Assembly: GCA_036843405.1 (NCBI GenBank)
Contig: DAITSJ010000017.1
Coordinates: 1 to 64,000, forward strand
DNA length: 64,000 nucleotides
Direction of reading: 5' to 3'
Source: DGNJ01 sp002388905
GTDB taxonomy: Bacteria > Pseudomonadota > Gammaproteobacteria > Pseudomonadales > Porticoccaceae
In this document: piece by piece, positions 34,604-48,400 of the stretch
Layout: every line of letters begins with the position of its first letter
Position numbering within the stretch: the first letter of the stretch is position 1
Notes under the pieces: model-generated
Told to the model about the DNA's origin: nothing
Seen by the model: only the letters and a program-made list of their open reading frames with translations
The model's database searches: none
Program-made: the position numbers and the translations under genes

Positions 34604-35551
34604 TCAGTCCGGCTCCACCATCAAGCGCCGGGGAGCGAGCATGCCGTCCTCGAGGACCTCGCCAACCCCGAGAAAGGGGCCATCCGATTCGAAGATGCGC
34701 ACTATATCGCCTTCTCCCGCTTCGCGATAGGCCTTGGGCGCCACCACCGGCTGCCCGCGCCGGAAATACCAGGCGATGGAATCGGGCAGATTCACCGCCA
34801 TCAGGTGGGCGACGGCTGCATTCACCGGCTTGAGGAGGAAATCCAGGTCCTCGCCGCGCTTGCCCTCCCGGAGTTTTTCCAACTGCTCCAGGGTGACGGC
34901 GTCTTCGCCGGTGAAGGAGCCGGCACCGGTGCGGTGCAGCGCCGATACGTGGGCGCCACAACCCAGCACCTCCCCCAGGTCCTCGGCGAGGGTACGCACA
35001 TAGGTACCCTTGCTGCAGTGTATCTCCACGTCCGCCTCGGCCCGCTCACCGGGCCGGAAGTCGAGCAGTTCGAACCGGTGGATGGTCACCGGCCGGGGTT
35101 CCCGTTCCACTTCCACGCCTTCCCGGGCCAGCTTGTACAGGGGCTTGCCGTCCTTCTTCAGGGCCGAGTACATGGACGGTACCTGTTCGATCTCTCCCCG
35201 GAACGTTTCCAGGGCCTGCTCCACTTGTGAGGCTGTCAGCTCAGCCGCGCTGGACTCTTCGACGACCTCGCCCTCGGCATCGCCGGTGCGGGTGGAAATG
35301 CCGAACCGGAAAGTACTGCGATAACGCTTGTCCGCATCCAGCAGGAACTGGGTGAACTTGGTTGCCTCCCCCAGGCAGATGGGCAGGACACCCGTGGCCA
35401 TGGGGTCGAGGCTGCCGGTGTGCCCGGCCTTGGCGGCGTACATAAGGTACTTGACCCGCTGCAAGGCGTCGTTGGACGTGATTCCCGCCGGCTTGTTCAA
35501 CACCAGAATACCGGTGACCGGTCGGCCCCGCTGTCGTCTGCGCCGCCCCAC
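34604..35551 (-). CDS. truB: tRNA pseudouridine(55) synthase
   Basis: A 315-residue enzyme that makes pseudouridine-55 in the T-loop of tRNAs. The catalytic Asp49 lies in AGHTGSLDPMATGVLPICLGEATK. GILVLNKPAGITSNDALQRVK opens the family domain, and YVRTLAEDLGEVLGCGAHVSALHRTGAG is the conserved nucleotide-contact region. A basic N-terminal leader (RRRRQRGR) precedes the core. It abuts rbfA with no spacer, so the two are cotranslated. Confidence 0.96.
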   Translation of the reverse strand: MGRRRRQRGRPVTGILVLNKPAGITSNDALQRVKYLMYAAKAGHTGSLDPMATGVLPICLGEATKFTQFLLDADKRYRSTFRFGISTRTGDAEGEVVEESSAAELTASQVEQALETFRGEIEQVPSMYSALKKDGKPLYKLAREGVEVEREPRPVTIHRFELLDFRPGERAEADVEIHCSKGTYVRTLAEDLGEVLGCGAHVSALHRTGAGSFTGEDAVTLEQLEKLREGKRGEDLDFLLKPVNAAVAHLMAVNLPDSIAWYFRRGQPVVAPKAYREAGEGDIVRIFESDGPFLGVGEVLEDGMLAPRRLMVEPD

Positions 35552-35935
35552 TTATTCGTCCTCGCTGTTCTTGGCCCGGTCCCGGGACACAGCGTAGTCA
35601 ATAAGGGCGGACAGGTGCTGGCCCCGCTCGCCGCTGGCATCGAAGAGAAACTTGAGGCGCGGTACCACACGCAACTGCATCCGCTTGGCGAGCAGCGTGC
35701 GCAGGAAACCCGCCGCGCCGTTGAGGGCGGCCACGCCCTCCCGCGTCTCCTCTTCGGAGTTTTCACCCACGAAGTTGACGAAGACCTTGGCATGGGCCAG
35801 GTCGCGGCTCACCTCCACGGCGGTGATATTGAGCATCCCCACCCGGGGGTCGCGCAGCTCGTCGCGCACCAGTTGCGCGAGTTCCCGCTGCAGGGCATCG
35901 GCGACCCGCTCGGTGCGGCTGAAGTCCTTGGGCAT
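35552..35935 (-). CDS. rbfA: 30S ribosome-binding factor A
   Basis: A 127-residue KH-type ribosome maturation factor acting late in 30S assembly and in cold adaptation. Landmarks are RVADALQRELAQLVRDELRDPRVG, ITAVEVSRDLAHAKVFVNFVG and LRTLLAKRMQLRVVPRLKFLFDAS. It lies between infB and truB in the conserved operon order, with a 28-nt gap after infB. Confidence 0.95.
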   Translation of the reverse strand: MPKDFSRTERVADALQRELAQLVRDELRDPRVGMLNITAVEVSRDLAHAKVFVNFVGENSEEETREGVAALNGAAGFLRTLLAKRMQLRVVPRLKFLFDASGERGQHLSALIDYAVSRDRAKNSEDE

Positions 35936-35963
35936 CGGTACTGTCTCCCGGCGTTACGGCAAA

Positions 35964-38531
35964 TCAGAGCTGCCGCGCCACCTCTTTGACATCGTAGACT
36001 TCGATCTGGTCGCCGGGCTTGACGTCGTTGTAGTCCTTGACGCCGATACCGCACTCGGTACCGCTGCGCACTTCGTTGACGTCGTCCTTGAAGCGGCGCA
36101 GGGATTCCAGGGAGCCTTCGTAAATCACCACGTTATCGCGCAGCACCCGGATAGGCTTGTTGCGGTACACGGTACCCTCGGTAACGAGACAGCCGGCAAT
36201 CTGGCCAAACTTGGGCGAGCGGAACACGTCCCGAACCTCGGCGATACCGACGATTTCCTCGCGGACCTCCGGGGCCAGCATGCCGGACAGCGCCTGTTTG
36301 ACGTCGTCGAGCAGATTGTAGATAACGCTGTAGTAACGAATCTCCACGCCCTCGGCCTCGGCCAGCTTGCGCCCCGTGGCATCGGCCCGGACATTGAAGC
36401 CCAGCACCACGGCATTGGCGGTGATCGCCAGGTTGATATCGGATTCGGTGAGCCCGCCGACGCCGGAGGACACCACGTTGACCGCCACCTCCTCGGTATT
36501 GATGTCTTCGAAGGAGGACAGAATGGCTTCCAGGGACCCGCGCACGTCGGCCTTGACCACCACCGGCAGGACCTTCCTCTCGGTCTCCTCCTCGAAGGCG
36601 GCGAACATGTTTTCCAGCTTGGCGGCCTGCTGCCGGGCAAGGCGCTCGTCCCGGGCCTTCTGCTGACGGAATTCCGCCACTTCCCGGGCCTTGCGCTCGT
36701 CCGCCACCACCACGAACTCGTCGCCGGCGGCGGGCGCGGAATCCAGGCCGACAATCTCCACGGGAATGGAGGGGCCGGCCTCGGCCACGGGCTTGCCGGC
36801 CTCGTCGTTCATCAGGCGGATCTTGCCCACGCTCTCGCCGGCGAGGACGAAGTCGCCCTTGTTCAGGGTACCGGCCTGGACCAGTGCCGTGGCGACGACG
36901 CCGCGGCCCTTCTCCAGGCGCGCCTCGACAATAACGCCTCTGGCGGGAACGTCCACCGGTGCCTTGAGTTCCAGCAACTCGGATTGCAGGAGGATGGATT
37001 CCAGCAGCTCGTCGATGCCGTCGCCGGTCTGGGCGGAGACCTTGACGAACTGGGTGTCGCCGCCCCAGTCCTCGGGAATAACGTCCTTGGCGGCCAGCTC
37101 GCTGATCACGCGTTCGGGGTCGGCGCCCTCCTTGTCCATCTTGTTGATGGCCACGACCAGGGGCACACCCGCCGCCCTGGCGTGCTGAATGGCCTCCTCG
37201 GTCTGGGGCATGACGCCGTCATCCGCCGCCACCACCAGGATCACCACATCGGTGGCCTGCGCACCGCGGGCGCGCATGGCGGTAAAGGCGGCGTGGCCAG
37301 GGGTATCCAGGAAGGTGATCATGCCCTCCGGCGTGTTCACGTGGTAGGCGCCTATATGCTGGGTGATGCCGCCGGCTTCGCCGGAGGCCACCTTGGTCTT
37401 GCGGATATGGTCGAGCAGGGAGGTTTTGCCGTGGTCCACGTGACCCATCACCGTCACCACGGGGGCGCGGGGCTGCAGGTCCTCGCTCTCTTCCTCCACT
37501 GCCAGTTCTTTCTTGAGCTCCTGCTCGAGGGCGTCGTCGGATACCGGCACCGGCTTGTGGCCCAGTTCCTCCACCACCAGTATGGCGGTGTCCTGGTCGA
37601 TGCTCTGGTTAATGGTGGCCATGGTGCCCAGCTTCATGAGCTCCTTGATCACCACCGGGGCCTTCACGGACATGCGCTGGGCGAGGTCGCCCACCTGGAT
37701 CGCCTCGGGAACTTCCACCTCGTGGACGATCTTGCCGGTGGGCTTCTGGAAGGTGTGCCGGTTCTCGACCTTGATAGCGGGGCTGCGGGATTTGAGCCGG
37801 GGTTTCTTTTTGTCCGGCTCGGGCGCCACCACTTCCTCGGCTTCCGCCAGCAGGTCCTCGGGACGCTGCTTGCGACCCTTGGTTTCCTTCGTCTTGAGCT
37901 TCTTCTTGGCGGGTTTGTCCTCGTCCTCGTCTTCCCGGGGCCGCTTCTTGACGTGTTTCTTGTCGCCGGCCTTGGCCGCGGCGGGCTCCAGGGGCTGCTC
38001 GACGCCGGGCACCACGGGGCCGGCGGGGGTCTGCTCCGCCCCGCCCTGTTCTTCGCTTTCCCGGGCCTGGCGCGCTTCCTCCTCCCGTCGACGGGCCTCT
38101 TCTTCCTCGGCCTTACGGCGTGCCTCTATGGCCGCCTGTCGCTTGATCTCGACATCGTCGGTAAAACCACCGGACGGCGCTGGCGCCGGACTGGTGGCGG
38201 GCGCTTCCGTCTCGGCTTGAGGCTCGGGAGCCTCCCCCTGATCCTCTCGCTTGACGTAGGTGCGTTTCTTGCGCACCTCCACGTTGACGGTCTTCTTGCC
38301 GCCGGTTTTCAGGGTGCTGGTGGTCTTGCGCCGCAGGGTTATCTTCCTGGGCTCGCGGGGCTTGTCCCCATGCAGGCCCTTGAGATACGCCAGCAGCTGC
38401 TGCTTCTCTTCATCGCTGACCGTTTCATCCGGCGAGGTGTGCTTCAACCCCGCTTCGCCCATCTGCTTGAGCAGGCGATCCACGGACGCTCCGACTACCT
38501 CGGCGAGTTGACTTACGGTAACTTCAGCCAT
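35964..38531 (-). CDS. infB: Translation initiation factor IF-2
   Basis: An 855-residue GTPase that brings initiator fMet-tRNA to the 30S subunit. The N-terminal IF2N domain (VTVSQLAEVVGASVDRLLKQM) is followed by a highly charged Glu/Lys/Arg linker (about residues 60-270). The G domain has G1 GHVDHGKTSL (about 358-367), G3 DTPGH and G4 NKMDK, then domains II-IV. An internal in-frame start producing a shorter form, as in E. coli, was not assessed. Confidence 0.97.
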   Translation of the reverse strand: MAEVTVSQLAEVVGASVDRLLKQMGEAGLKHTSPDETVSDEEKQQLLAYLKGLHGDKPREPRKITLRRKTTSTLKTGGKKTVNVEVRKKRTYVKREDQGEAPEPQAETEAPATSPAPAPSGGFTDDVEIKRQAAIEARRKAEEEEARRREEEARQARESEEQGGAEQTPAGPVVPGVEQPLEPAAAKAGDKKHVKKRPREDEDEDKPAKKKLKTKETKGRKQRPEDLLAEAEEVVAPEPDKKKPRLKSRSPAIKVENRHTFQKPTGKIVHEVEVPEAIQVGDLAQRMSVKAPVVIKELMKLGTMATINQSIDQDTAILVVEELGHKPVPVSDDALEQELKKELAVEEESEDLQPRAPVVTVMGHVDHGKTSLLDHIRKTKVASGEAGGITQHIGAYHVNTPEGMITFLDTPGHAAFTAMRARGAQATDVVILVVAADDGVMPQTEEAIQHARAAGVPLVVAINKMDKEGADPERVISELAAKDVIPEDWGGDTQFVKVSAQTGDGIDELLESILLQSELLELKAPVDVPARGVIVEARLEKGRGVVATALVQAGTLNKGDFVLAGESVGKIRLMNDEAGKPVAEAGPSIPVEIVGLDSAPAAGDEFVVVADERKAREVAEFRQQKARDERLARQQAAKLENMFAAFEEETERKVLPVVVKADVRGSLEAILSSFEDINTEEVAVNVVSSGVGGLTESDINLAITANAVVLGFNVRADATGRKLAEAEGVEIRYYSVIYNLLDDVKQALSGMLAPEVREEIVGIAEVRDVFRSPKFGQIAGCLVTEGTVYRNKPIRVLRDNVVIYEGSLESLRRFKDDVNEVRSGTECGIGVKDYNDVKPGDQIEVYDVKEVARQL

Positions 38532-38573
38532 TCAATTTCCTCAAGTTTCGATTTCCGCTCCGACCCGATAGCA

Positions 38574-40055
38574 CTATTCTTCGGCAAACCAGGGAGCCCG
38601 GGCGGTCATAATCAGTTCGGCAGCCTGTGTCTCGTCGAGTTCCTCGATATCCGCGAGGTCGTCGACGGCCTGCTCCGCCAGGTCCTCCATGGTGACAATG
38701 CCCTGAGCCGCCAACTGCCGTGCGAGTTCCGGGGTCATGCCCTCCATGTTGAGAAGGTCTTCCGCCGGCTGGGCGAAGTCCTCTTCCGAGGCCAGGGCCT
38801 GGGTAAGGAGCGCATCCTTGGCGCGGGCGCGCAACTCCTCGGCCACTTCCTCGTCGAACCCTTCCACGGCCATCATTTCCTCGATGGGCACATAGGCCAC
38901 TTCCTCGAGAGAGCTGAATCCCTCCTCCACCAGTACGGTGGCGACATCCTCGTCGATGTCGAGCAGGGACATGAAGGTCTCCACCAGGGTGCCCGCCTCG
39001 GCCTCGTGCTTGGCTTCGGCTTCCTCGATGCTCATGACATTGATGTTCCAGCCGGTCAGTTCCACTGCCAGGCGCACATTCTGGCCGCTCTTGCCGATGG
39101 CCTGGGCCAGGTTGTCCTCGGCCACGGCGACATCCATGGAGTGGGCATCCTCGTCGACGACGATGGACTCAACCTCGGCGGGCGCCATGGCGTTGATCAC
39201 CAACTGGGCCGGATTGTCGTCCCAGAGGACAATATCGATGCGCTCGCCGTCCAGCTCATTGGATACCGCCTGGACCCGGGCCCCGCGCATGCCCACACAG
39301 GCGCCCACGGGGTCGATGCGACCGTCATTGGTCTTGACCGCGATCTTGGCCCGGGAACCCGGATCCCGGGCAGCACCGCGAATCTCGATAACCTGTTCGG
39401 AAATCTCCGGCACCTCGATGGTGAACAGCTGGATCAGCATTTCGTTGCAGGCCCGGCTGAGCAACAGCTGGGGGCCCCGGCTCTCGGTGCGAATTTCGGT
39501 CAGGATGGCGCGCATCCTGTCGTTGACCCGGAAAACCTCCCGGCCCACCAGTTCCTCCCGGGGCAGCAGACCTTCGGCGTTGTTGCCCAGGTCGACAATA
39601 ATGTGGTCCCGCGTCACTTTCTTGACAGTGCCGCTGACCAGTTCGCCCACCTTGTTGCGGTATTGATCGGCAACCAGCTGCCGCTCGGCGTCCCGCACCT
39701 TCTGGACGATAACCTGCTTGGCGGTCTGGGCGGCGATCCGGCCAAAGCCAACGTTTTCCACGGGCTCTTCGTAGATGTCGCCGGGCTTGAGGTTGGGGTC
39801 TTTTTCGTGGGCCTCCTCCACGGTGAACTGGGTTCCCAGCTCGGCCAGGGTGTCGTCGTCGACGACCTCCCACCAGCGATAGGTATCGTAATCGCCGGTC
39901 TTGCGATCGATCACCACACGGATATTGGCACCCTCGTCGTAACGCTTCTTGGTGGCCGTCGCCAGCGCTTGCTCCATGGCTTCGAATATAATTTCCTCGG
40001 AGACGCCCTTCTCATTGGAAACGGCCTCCGCAACCATCAAAATCTCTTTATTCAT
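38574..40055 (-). CDS. nusA: Transcription termination/antitermination protein NusA
   Basis: A 493-residue RNA polymerase-binding factor controlling pausing, termination and antitermination. The N-terminal domain begins NKEILMVAEAVSNEKGVSEE. An S1 domain (ELVSGTVKKVTRDHIIVDLGNNAEGLLPREE) and two KH domains (DPVGACVGMRGARVQAVSNELDGERIDIVLW, then AIGKSGQNVRLAVELTGWNINVM) follow. Two acidic C-terminal repeats end the protein, as in enterobacterial NusA. It lies 3 nt after rimP. Confidence 0.97.
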   Translation of the reverse strand: MNKEILMVAEAVSNEKGVSEEIIFEAMEQALATATKKRYDEGANIRVVIDRKTGDYDTYRWWEVVDDDTLAELGTQFTVEEAHEKDPNLKPGDIYEEPVENVGFGRIAAQTAKQVIVQKVRDAERQLVADQYRNKVGELVSGTVKKVTRDHIIVDLGNNAEGLLPREELVGREVFRVNDRMRAILTEIRTESRGPQLLLSRACNEMLIQLFTIEVPEISEQVIEIRGAARDPGSRAKIAVKTNDGRIDPVGACVGMRGARVQAVSNELDGERIDIVLWDDNPAQLVINAMAPAEVESIVVDEDAHSMDVAVAEDNLAQAIGKSGQNVRLAVELTGWNINVMSIEEAEAKHEAEAGTLVETFMSLLDIDEDVATVLVEEGFSSLEEVAYVPIEEMMAVEGFDEEVAEELRARAKDALLTQALASEEDFAQPAEDLLNMEGMTPELARQLAAQGIVTMEDLAEQAVDDLADIEELDETQAAELIMTARAPWFAEE

Positions 40056-40058
40056 CCG

Positions 40059-40535
40059 TCAGCCTCTTGTTACGTCCTTCCCGAAACGGGGGACCACCTT
40101 CGCCCTGTCGATCGACTCGACCGGAAACAAATATTCGTGATCGTCGACCACTACGACGACATCGTTGCCTTCCACACCGGCCAGACGCCCCTTGAACTTG
40201 CGGCGACCCTCGTAGGGGACGCGCAACCGGACACTGACATCTTCGCCGGCAAATTGCTCGAACTGCGCAATGGTGTACAGCGGCCTGTCCATGCCCGGCG
40301 AGGAAACCTCGAGGGTGTACTCGCCCCGAATCGGGTCTTCCACATCGAGAACACTGCTGACCTGCCGACTGACGCGCTCGCAATCGTCGAGCACCACCCC
40401 ATCGGGCTTGTCGATATAAAGGCGCAGGGTGCTGCGCCTGCCGCTGCTGTGCAGTTCCAGGCCCCAAAGCTGACAGCCCATGGACTCAACCACGGGCTCA
40501 AGCAACTCCAGCAAAAGGCCCTGCCTTGTCCCCAC
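40059..40535 (-). CDS. rimP: Ribosome maturation factor RimP
   Basis: A 158-residue factor needed for 30S maturation. Landmarks are LLELLEPVVESMGCQLWGLEL, LRLYIDKPDGVVLDDCERVSRQVSSVLDVEDPI and YTLEVSSPGMDRPL. The start is taken as GTG at 40535, matching the usual N-terminus. An upstream in-frame ATG at 40586 would add 17 unconserved residues starting only a few bases from the terminator hairpin. It is the first protein gene of the nusA-infB operon. Confidence 0.9.
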   Translation of the reverse strand: MGTRQGLLLELLEPVVESMGCQLWGLELHSSGRRSTLRLYIDKPDGVVLDDCERVSRQVSSVLDVEDPIRGEYTLEVSSPGMDRPLYTIAQFEQFAGEDVSVRLRVPYEGRRKFKGRLAGVEGNDVVVVVDDHEYLFPVESIDRAKVVPRFGKDVTRG

Positions 40536-40589
40536 GATCGCTCGACCTCCCAGTGAAGGCCCGTTCGGGAGCCTTGCTTTTCCCATAGC

Positions 40590-40610
40590 AAAAAGCCCCT
40601 AAAAAGGGGC
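40590..40610 (-). terminator. Terminator between the tRNA genes and rimP
   Basis: GCCCC (40595-40599) pairs with GGGGC (40606-40610); on the minus strand the stem is followed by TTTTT. It would end most transcripts from the tRNA promoter, with read-through feeding rimP-nusA-infB, as described for metY-nusA in E. coli. Confidence 0.75.
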
Positions 40611-40641
40611 CTTCCGGTTTGCGCCGACCCGGCGCGTTTGT

Positions 40642-40735
40642 TGGCGGCGAAGGGGGACTTGAACCTGCGCCTCCGCCCGGCCGTGCCTGCCAGTGCCGAA
40701 TCCGATCTCCGGACGCTCGCAACCTACTGGCACCA
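40642..40735 (-). pseudogene. Degenerate tRNA remnant, probably tRNA-Leu
   Basis: On the minus strand the segment ends in a recognisable tRNA 3' part: a TTCAAGT T-loop inside GCAGGTTCAAGTCC, then an acceptor strand and GCCA. The T-stem has two mismatches (GCAGG against CCCCC), the 3' acceptor strand is one base short, and no complementary 5' acceptor strand (GGCGAAG) is found upstream. A TAGGTTGCGAG stretch resembles the anticodon-arm region of tRNA-Leu(GAG). Pseudomonas has tRNA-Leu beside tRNA-fMet upstream of rimP, which supports a decayed tRNA-Leu. It should not be functional. Confidence 0.4.
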
Positions 40736-40745
40736 ACCTTCCAAT

Positions 40746-40822
<77 letters not shown>

Positions 40823-40905
40823 TCAAACTTGCTTCCCGGCCGAACCAACCTGTCCGGCGCTCCGCATGAGGCGCTGATGCTGCCATCCTGCGGCGAGGGC
40901 GACGA

Positions 40906-40934
40906 ATTATAGGGGCCCGCCCCTTACCGGTCAA
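40906..40934 (-). promoter_or_regulatory. Consensus sigma-70 promoter for the tRNA-fMet/nusA operon
   Basis: On the minus strand, TTGACC (40934-40929) and TATAAT (40911-40906) are separated by exactly 17 bases. Transcription should begin near 40899. The sequence just after the -10 is GC-rich (CGTCGCCC), the discriminator type associated with stringent control by ppGpp and DksA. Confidence 0.88.
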
Positions 40935-41055
40935 GGCGTATTGCGCTTCTTTTCAGGTAAATCCCATGGTCGCGCGACGGATGGATGCTGTAAACGACGA
41001 GCCTGTCTTGACTGCCCGGAGCGTTCATTCCAGCATAGGCTGCCAGGGACCACCC

Positions 41056-41085
41056 GTAGCACCACTATAAGTAGCACCACTATAA
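41056..41085. repeat. Tandem 15-bp direct repeat upstream of the hybrid kinase
   Basis: GTAGCACCACTATAA occurs twice without a spacer (41056-41070 and 41071-41085) and ends in CTATAAAAT, a -10-like sequence. It lies about 150 nt before the plus-strand kinase, in the 409-nt gap 40823-41231, which otherwise holds only the minus-strand tRNA promoter. The duplication may have doubled a promoter element. Confidence 0.6.
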
Positions 41086-41231
41086 AATGAGGGCCAGGCC
41101 CATGACATTCAAGCCGCCGCAATCACTGCCCGCCATGACACAGCGAAGCCCAGACACCGGCTCGCCCCCCTGGTGTCGGCTCGCGTCAACCACCACACGG
41201 ACCGGGACCGGCAGGGGGCATTGAGTAGCTC

Positions 41232-45449
<4,218 letters not shown>

Positions 45450-45487
45450 CGTCGAGATTGATCCGGAACAAAACGGGAGCGACAAGA

Positions 45488-48400
45488 ATGTCGACAACCA
45501 GCATAGAAAAGCATACCGGCCATGCCGGCGCCTCCCGATGGCACCACTTGAGCCTGGTGGGCCTGGTCGGGATATTTGTCGCCGACTTCTTCACGCCCCT
45601 GGGTTTCGCTCACGGCACTCTCTATGTGCCATTGGTTGTCCTGGCAGGCCTCGGCCGCAGCCGGCGCCTCGTTATCGCCATGGCCGTTGCGGCGAGCCTG
45701 CTGACGGCCATCGGCGCCCTTTTTTCGCCGCCCGGATTCGACCTGGTCTACGTCGTACTCAACCGCTTATTCTCCATTGGCGCCATCGCCGTCGGCGGTG
45801 TCCTTACCGTACTGGCGCTGCGCCACCTTGAGGAGATGACCGACATCCATGCGCGCCTGGCCCGCTCCAAAGCCGAGGTGGAGGAGAAGAACCGCCTGCT
45901 GGAAATCGCCAGCGAAGTCGCCCATATCGGGGGCTGGATTCTCGATCTTCAGACAAAGGCGCTGCACTGGTCCGACGAAGTCTGCCGGTTCCACGGCGTA
46001 CCACCCGGCTACACGCCGACGCTGGAAGAGGGCCTGCAATTCACCTCACCGGACCATGAGGATACGCGGGACAAGATTCGCCAATGCATCGAGAAGGGCG
46101 ATGATTTCGACATGGAAGGGGAGATCATCGACCGGCAGGGTGAACGTCACTGGGTGCGCAGTATCGGCGTACCGGTCAGGGACGACAGCGGCAATGTGGT
46201 CCGTTACCAGGGAGCTTTCCAGGACATCACCCGACAAAAAACCGACGAAATCACCCTGCTGGAAAGCCGCCGTCAATTTCAGGTGGTCGCCAACGCCATA
46301 CCGCAGGTCATCTGGACCGCGGGCCCGGACGGCATCGTGGACTTCGTCAACAAGGCCCTGTTTCATTATACAGGAACCCCCGTGCCCGAAAGCCGACCGG
46401 GCCAGGAGTGGCTGAAGGCCCAGCACCCGGACGACAGGGACCAGACCATGCGCCGGTGGGAGCAGGCGGTGGCGACCGGCTCCGCCCATTCGACGGAGTT
46501 TCGCATGATGCGCCACGACGGCAAGTATCGGTGGCACCAGGTGGATGCCGTGCCCGTGCGAAACGACGACGGGCAGATCGTCAAGTGGTGCGGCACCTGT
46601 ATCGATATCGACGACCGTGTGCGCCTTGAAAAACGCAGCCACCGACTGGCCCGCCGCCTTGCCGTTACGCTGGAGAGCATTACCGACGGCTTTATCATGT
46701 TCGACCGGGAATGGCACTATACCTATATCAATAGCGAGGCGGAGCGTCTTATGGGCCGCCCCCGTGAGGAGTTGCTGGGCAAGGCCGCGCCCGATGTCTT
46801 CGAGCAACTGCCCCTGCTCAAGGAACCCTATGCCCGGGCTTTGATGGACGGCGAACAGGTCAGCATCGAAACCTACTACCCACCGTTCGACACCTGGTTC
46901 GAGCTACACGCCTACCCTTCAGAACAGGGGTTGGCGCTTTATTTTCGTGATATCAGCGAGCGCAAGCGCAACGAAGCAAGGCTCCGGGAGAGCGAGCAGC
47001 GTTTCGAACGGGTGGCAACCGCCACTTCCGATGCCATCTGGGAATGGGACCTGGAAACCGGCAGCCTCTGGTGGAGCGAAGGGTTGACCGCCCTCTTTGG
47101 CTACGCCCCCGGCGACATTGCCGATTTGGCGGCCTGGGCCGACCGTATCCACCCGGAGGACAGAGAATTCGTCATGAAGGATATCGGGCGATTTGTCGAA
47201 ACCCCGGATGCTTCCCACTGGCGACAGGATTACCGCTTCCTGCGCAAGGACGGTTCGGTGGCCCGTGTTGTCGACAGGGGCTCGCTGATCAGGGACGACA
47301 ATGGCAAGGCCGTGCGCATGGTGGGTGGTATCAGCGATATTACCGAACGCCACGAAATGTCTGTGCAGCTTCAGCGTTCCCAGCGCCTGGAAGCCGTGGG
47401 ACAGCTCACCGGCGGCGTTGCCCACGACTTCAACAACCTGCTCACCGTGATCCTGGGCAATGCCGAGTTGCTTGAAACGGAGCTTGGCGGCGACAAACGA
47501 CTGCAGGCCCTGGCCCAAATGACCCGCGCCGCCGCCGACCGGGGCGCGGCCCTGACCCATCGCCTGCTCGCCTTTGCCCGGCGCCAGCCCCTGGAACCCC
47601 GCAACCTGGATGTCAACCGGCTCGTCGCCGACATGGACAGCCTGCTGCGCCGCACGCTGGGCGCGGACATCGACATGGAACTGGTGCGCGGCGGGGGGCT
47701 CTGGCACGCCCGGGTCGACCCCGTACAGCTGGAAGCCGCCCTGCTCAACCTGTGCCTCAATGCCCGGGACGCCATGCCCAATGGCGGCCGCCTTACCATC
47801 GAAACGGCCAATGTCCGCCTGGGCCACGACTACGCGCGCAGCCACACCGACGCGGAGCCCGGACGGTATGTGATGGTGGCGGTTTCGGATACGGGCACGG
47901 GCATCGCCCCCGAACACCTGTCGAAAGTGTTCGACCCCTTTTTTACCACCAAAAAAGCCGGCCGGGGCAGCGGCCTGGGCTTATCCATGGTCTACGGCTT
48001 TATCAAGCAATCCCGCGGACATGTTGAGGTATACTCCGAAGAGGAACAGGGAACGACTGTAAAAATGTACCTGCCCCTCGCCGAGGGACCGGATATAGAC
48101 GAAGAGACAGAGCCACAGCAGCAGAAGGTGGTGGGTGGCGGCGAGACCATTCTGCTGGTCGAAGACGATGACCTGGTGCGGGACTATGCGCAAAACCAGC
48201 TGCAGGACATGGGCTACCGGGTGATTTCCGCCGCCGACGGCCGGCAGGCACTGGACGCGTTGCGGACAACCAGCGGAATCGACCTGCTGTTCACCGATGT
48301 CATCATGCCCGGCGGCATCAACGGGCCGGAGCTGGCCGAACGGGCCCGCCAACTGAGCCCACCCATCAAGGTTCTCTATACTTCGGGTTATACTGAAAAC

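Noticed and set aside
35652..40556. A 1634-codon open frame on the plus strand, antisense to rbfA, infB, nusA and rimP
   Set aside because: It is the mirror image of four well-identified genes. GC-rich third positions leave the opposite frame free of stops. The translation is low-complexity Gly/Leu/His/Asp with no domain, and a real gene could not span four conserved operon genes by chance of frame.
41056..41085. The tandem repeat as the start of a CRISPR array
   Set aside because: Two adjoining copies without spacers, no leader and no cas genes anywhere in the window.
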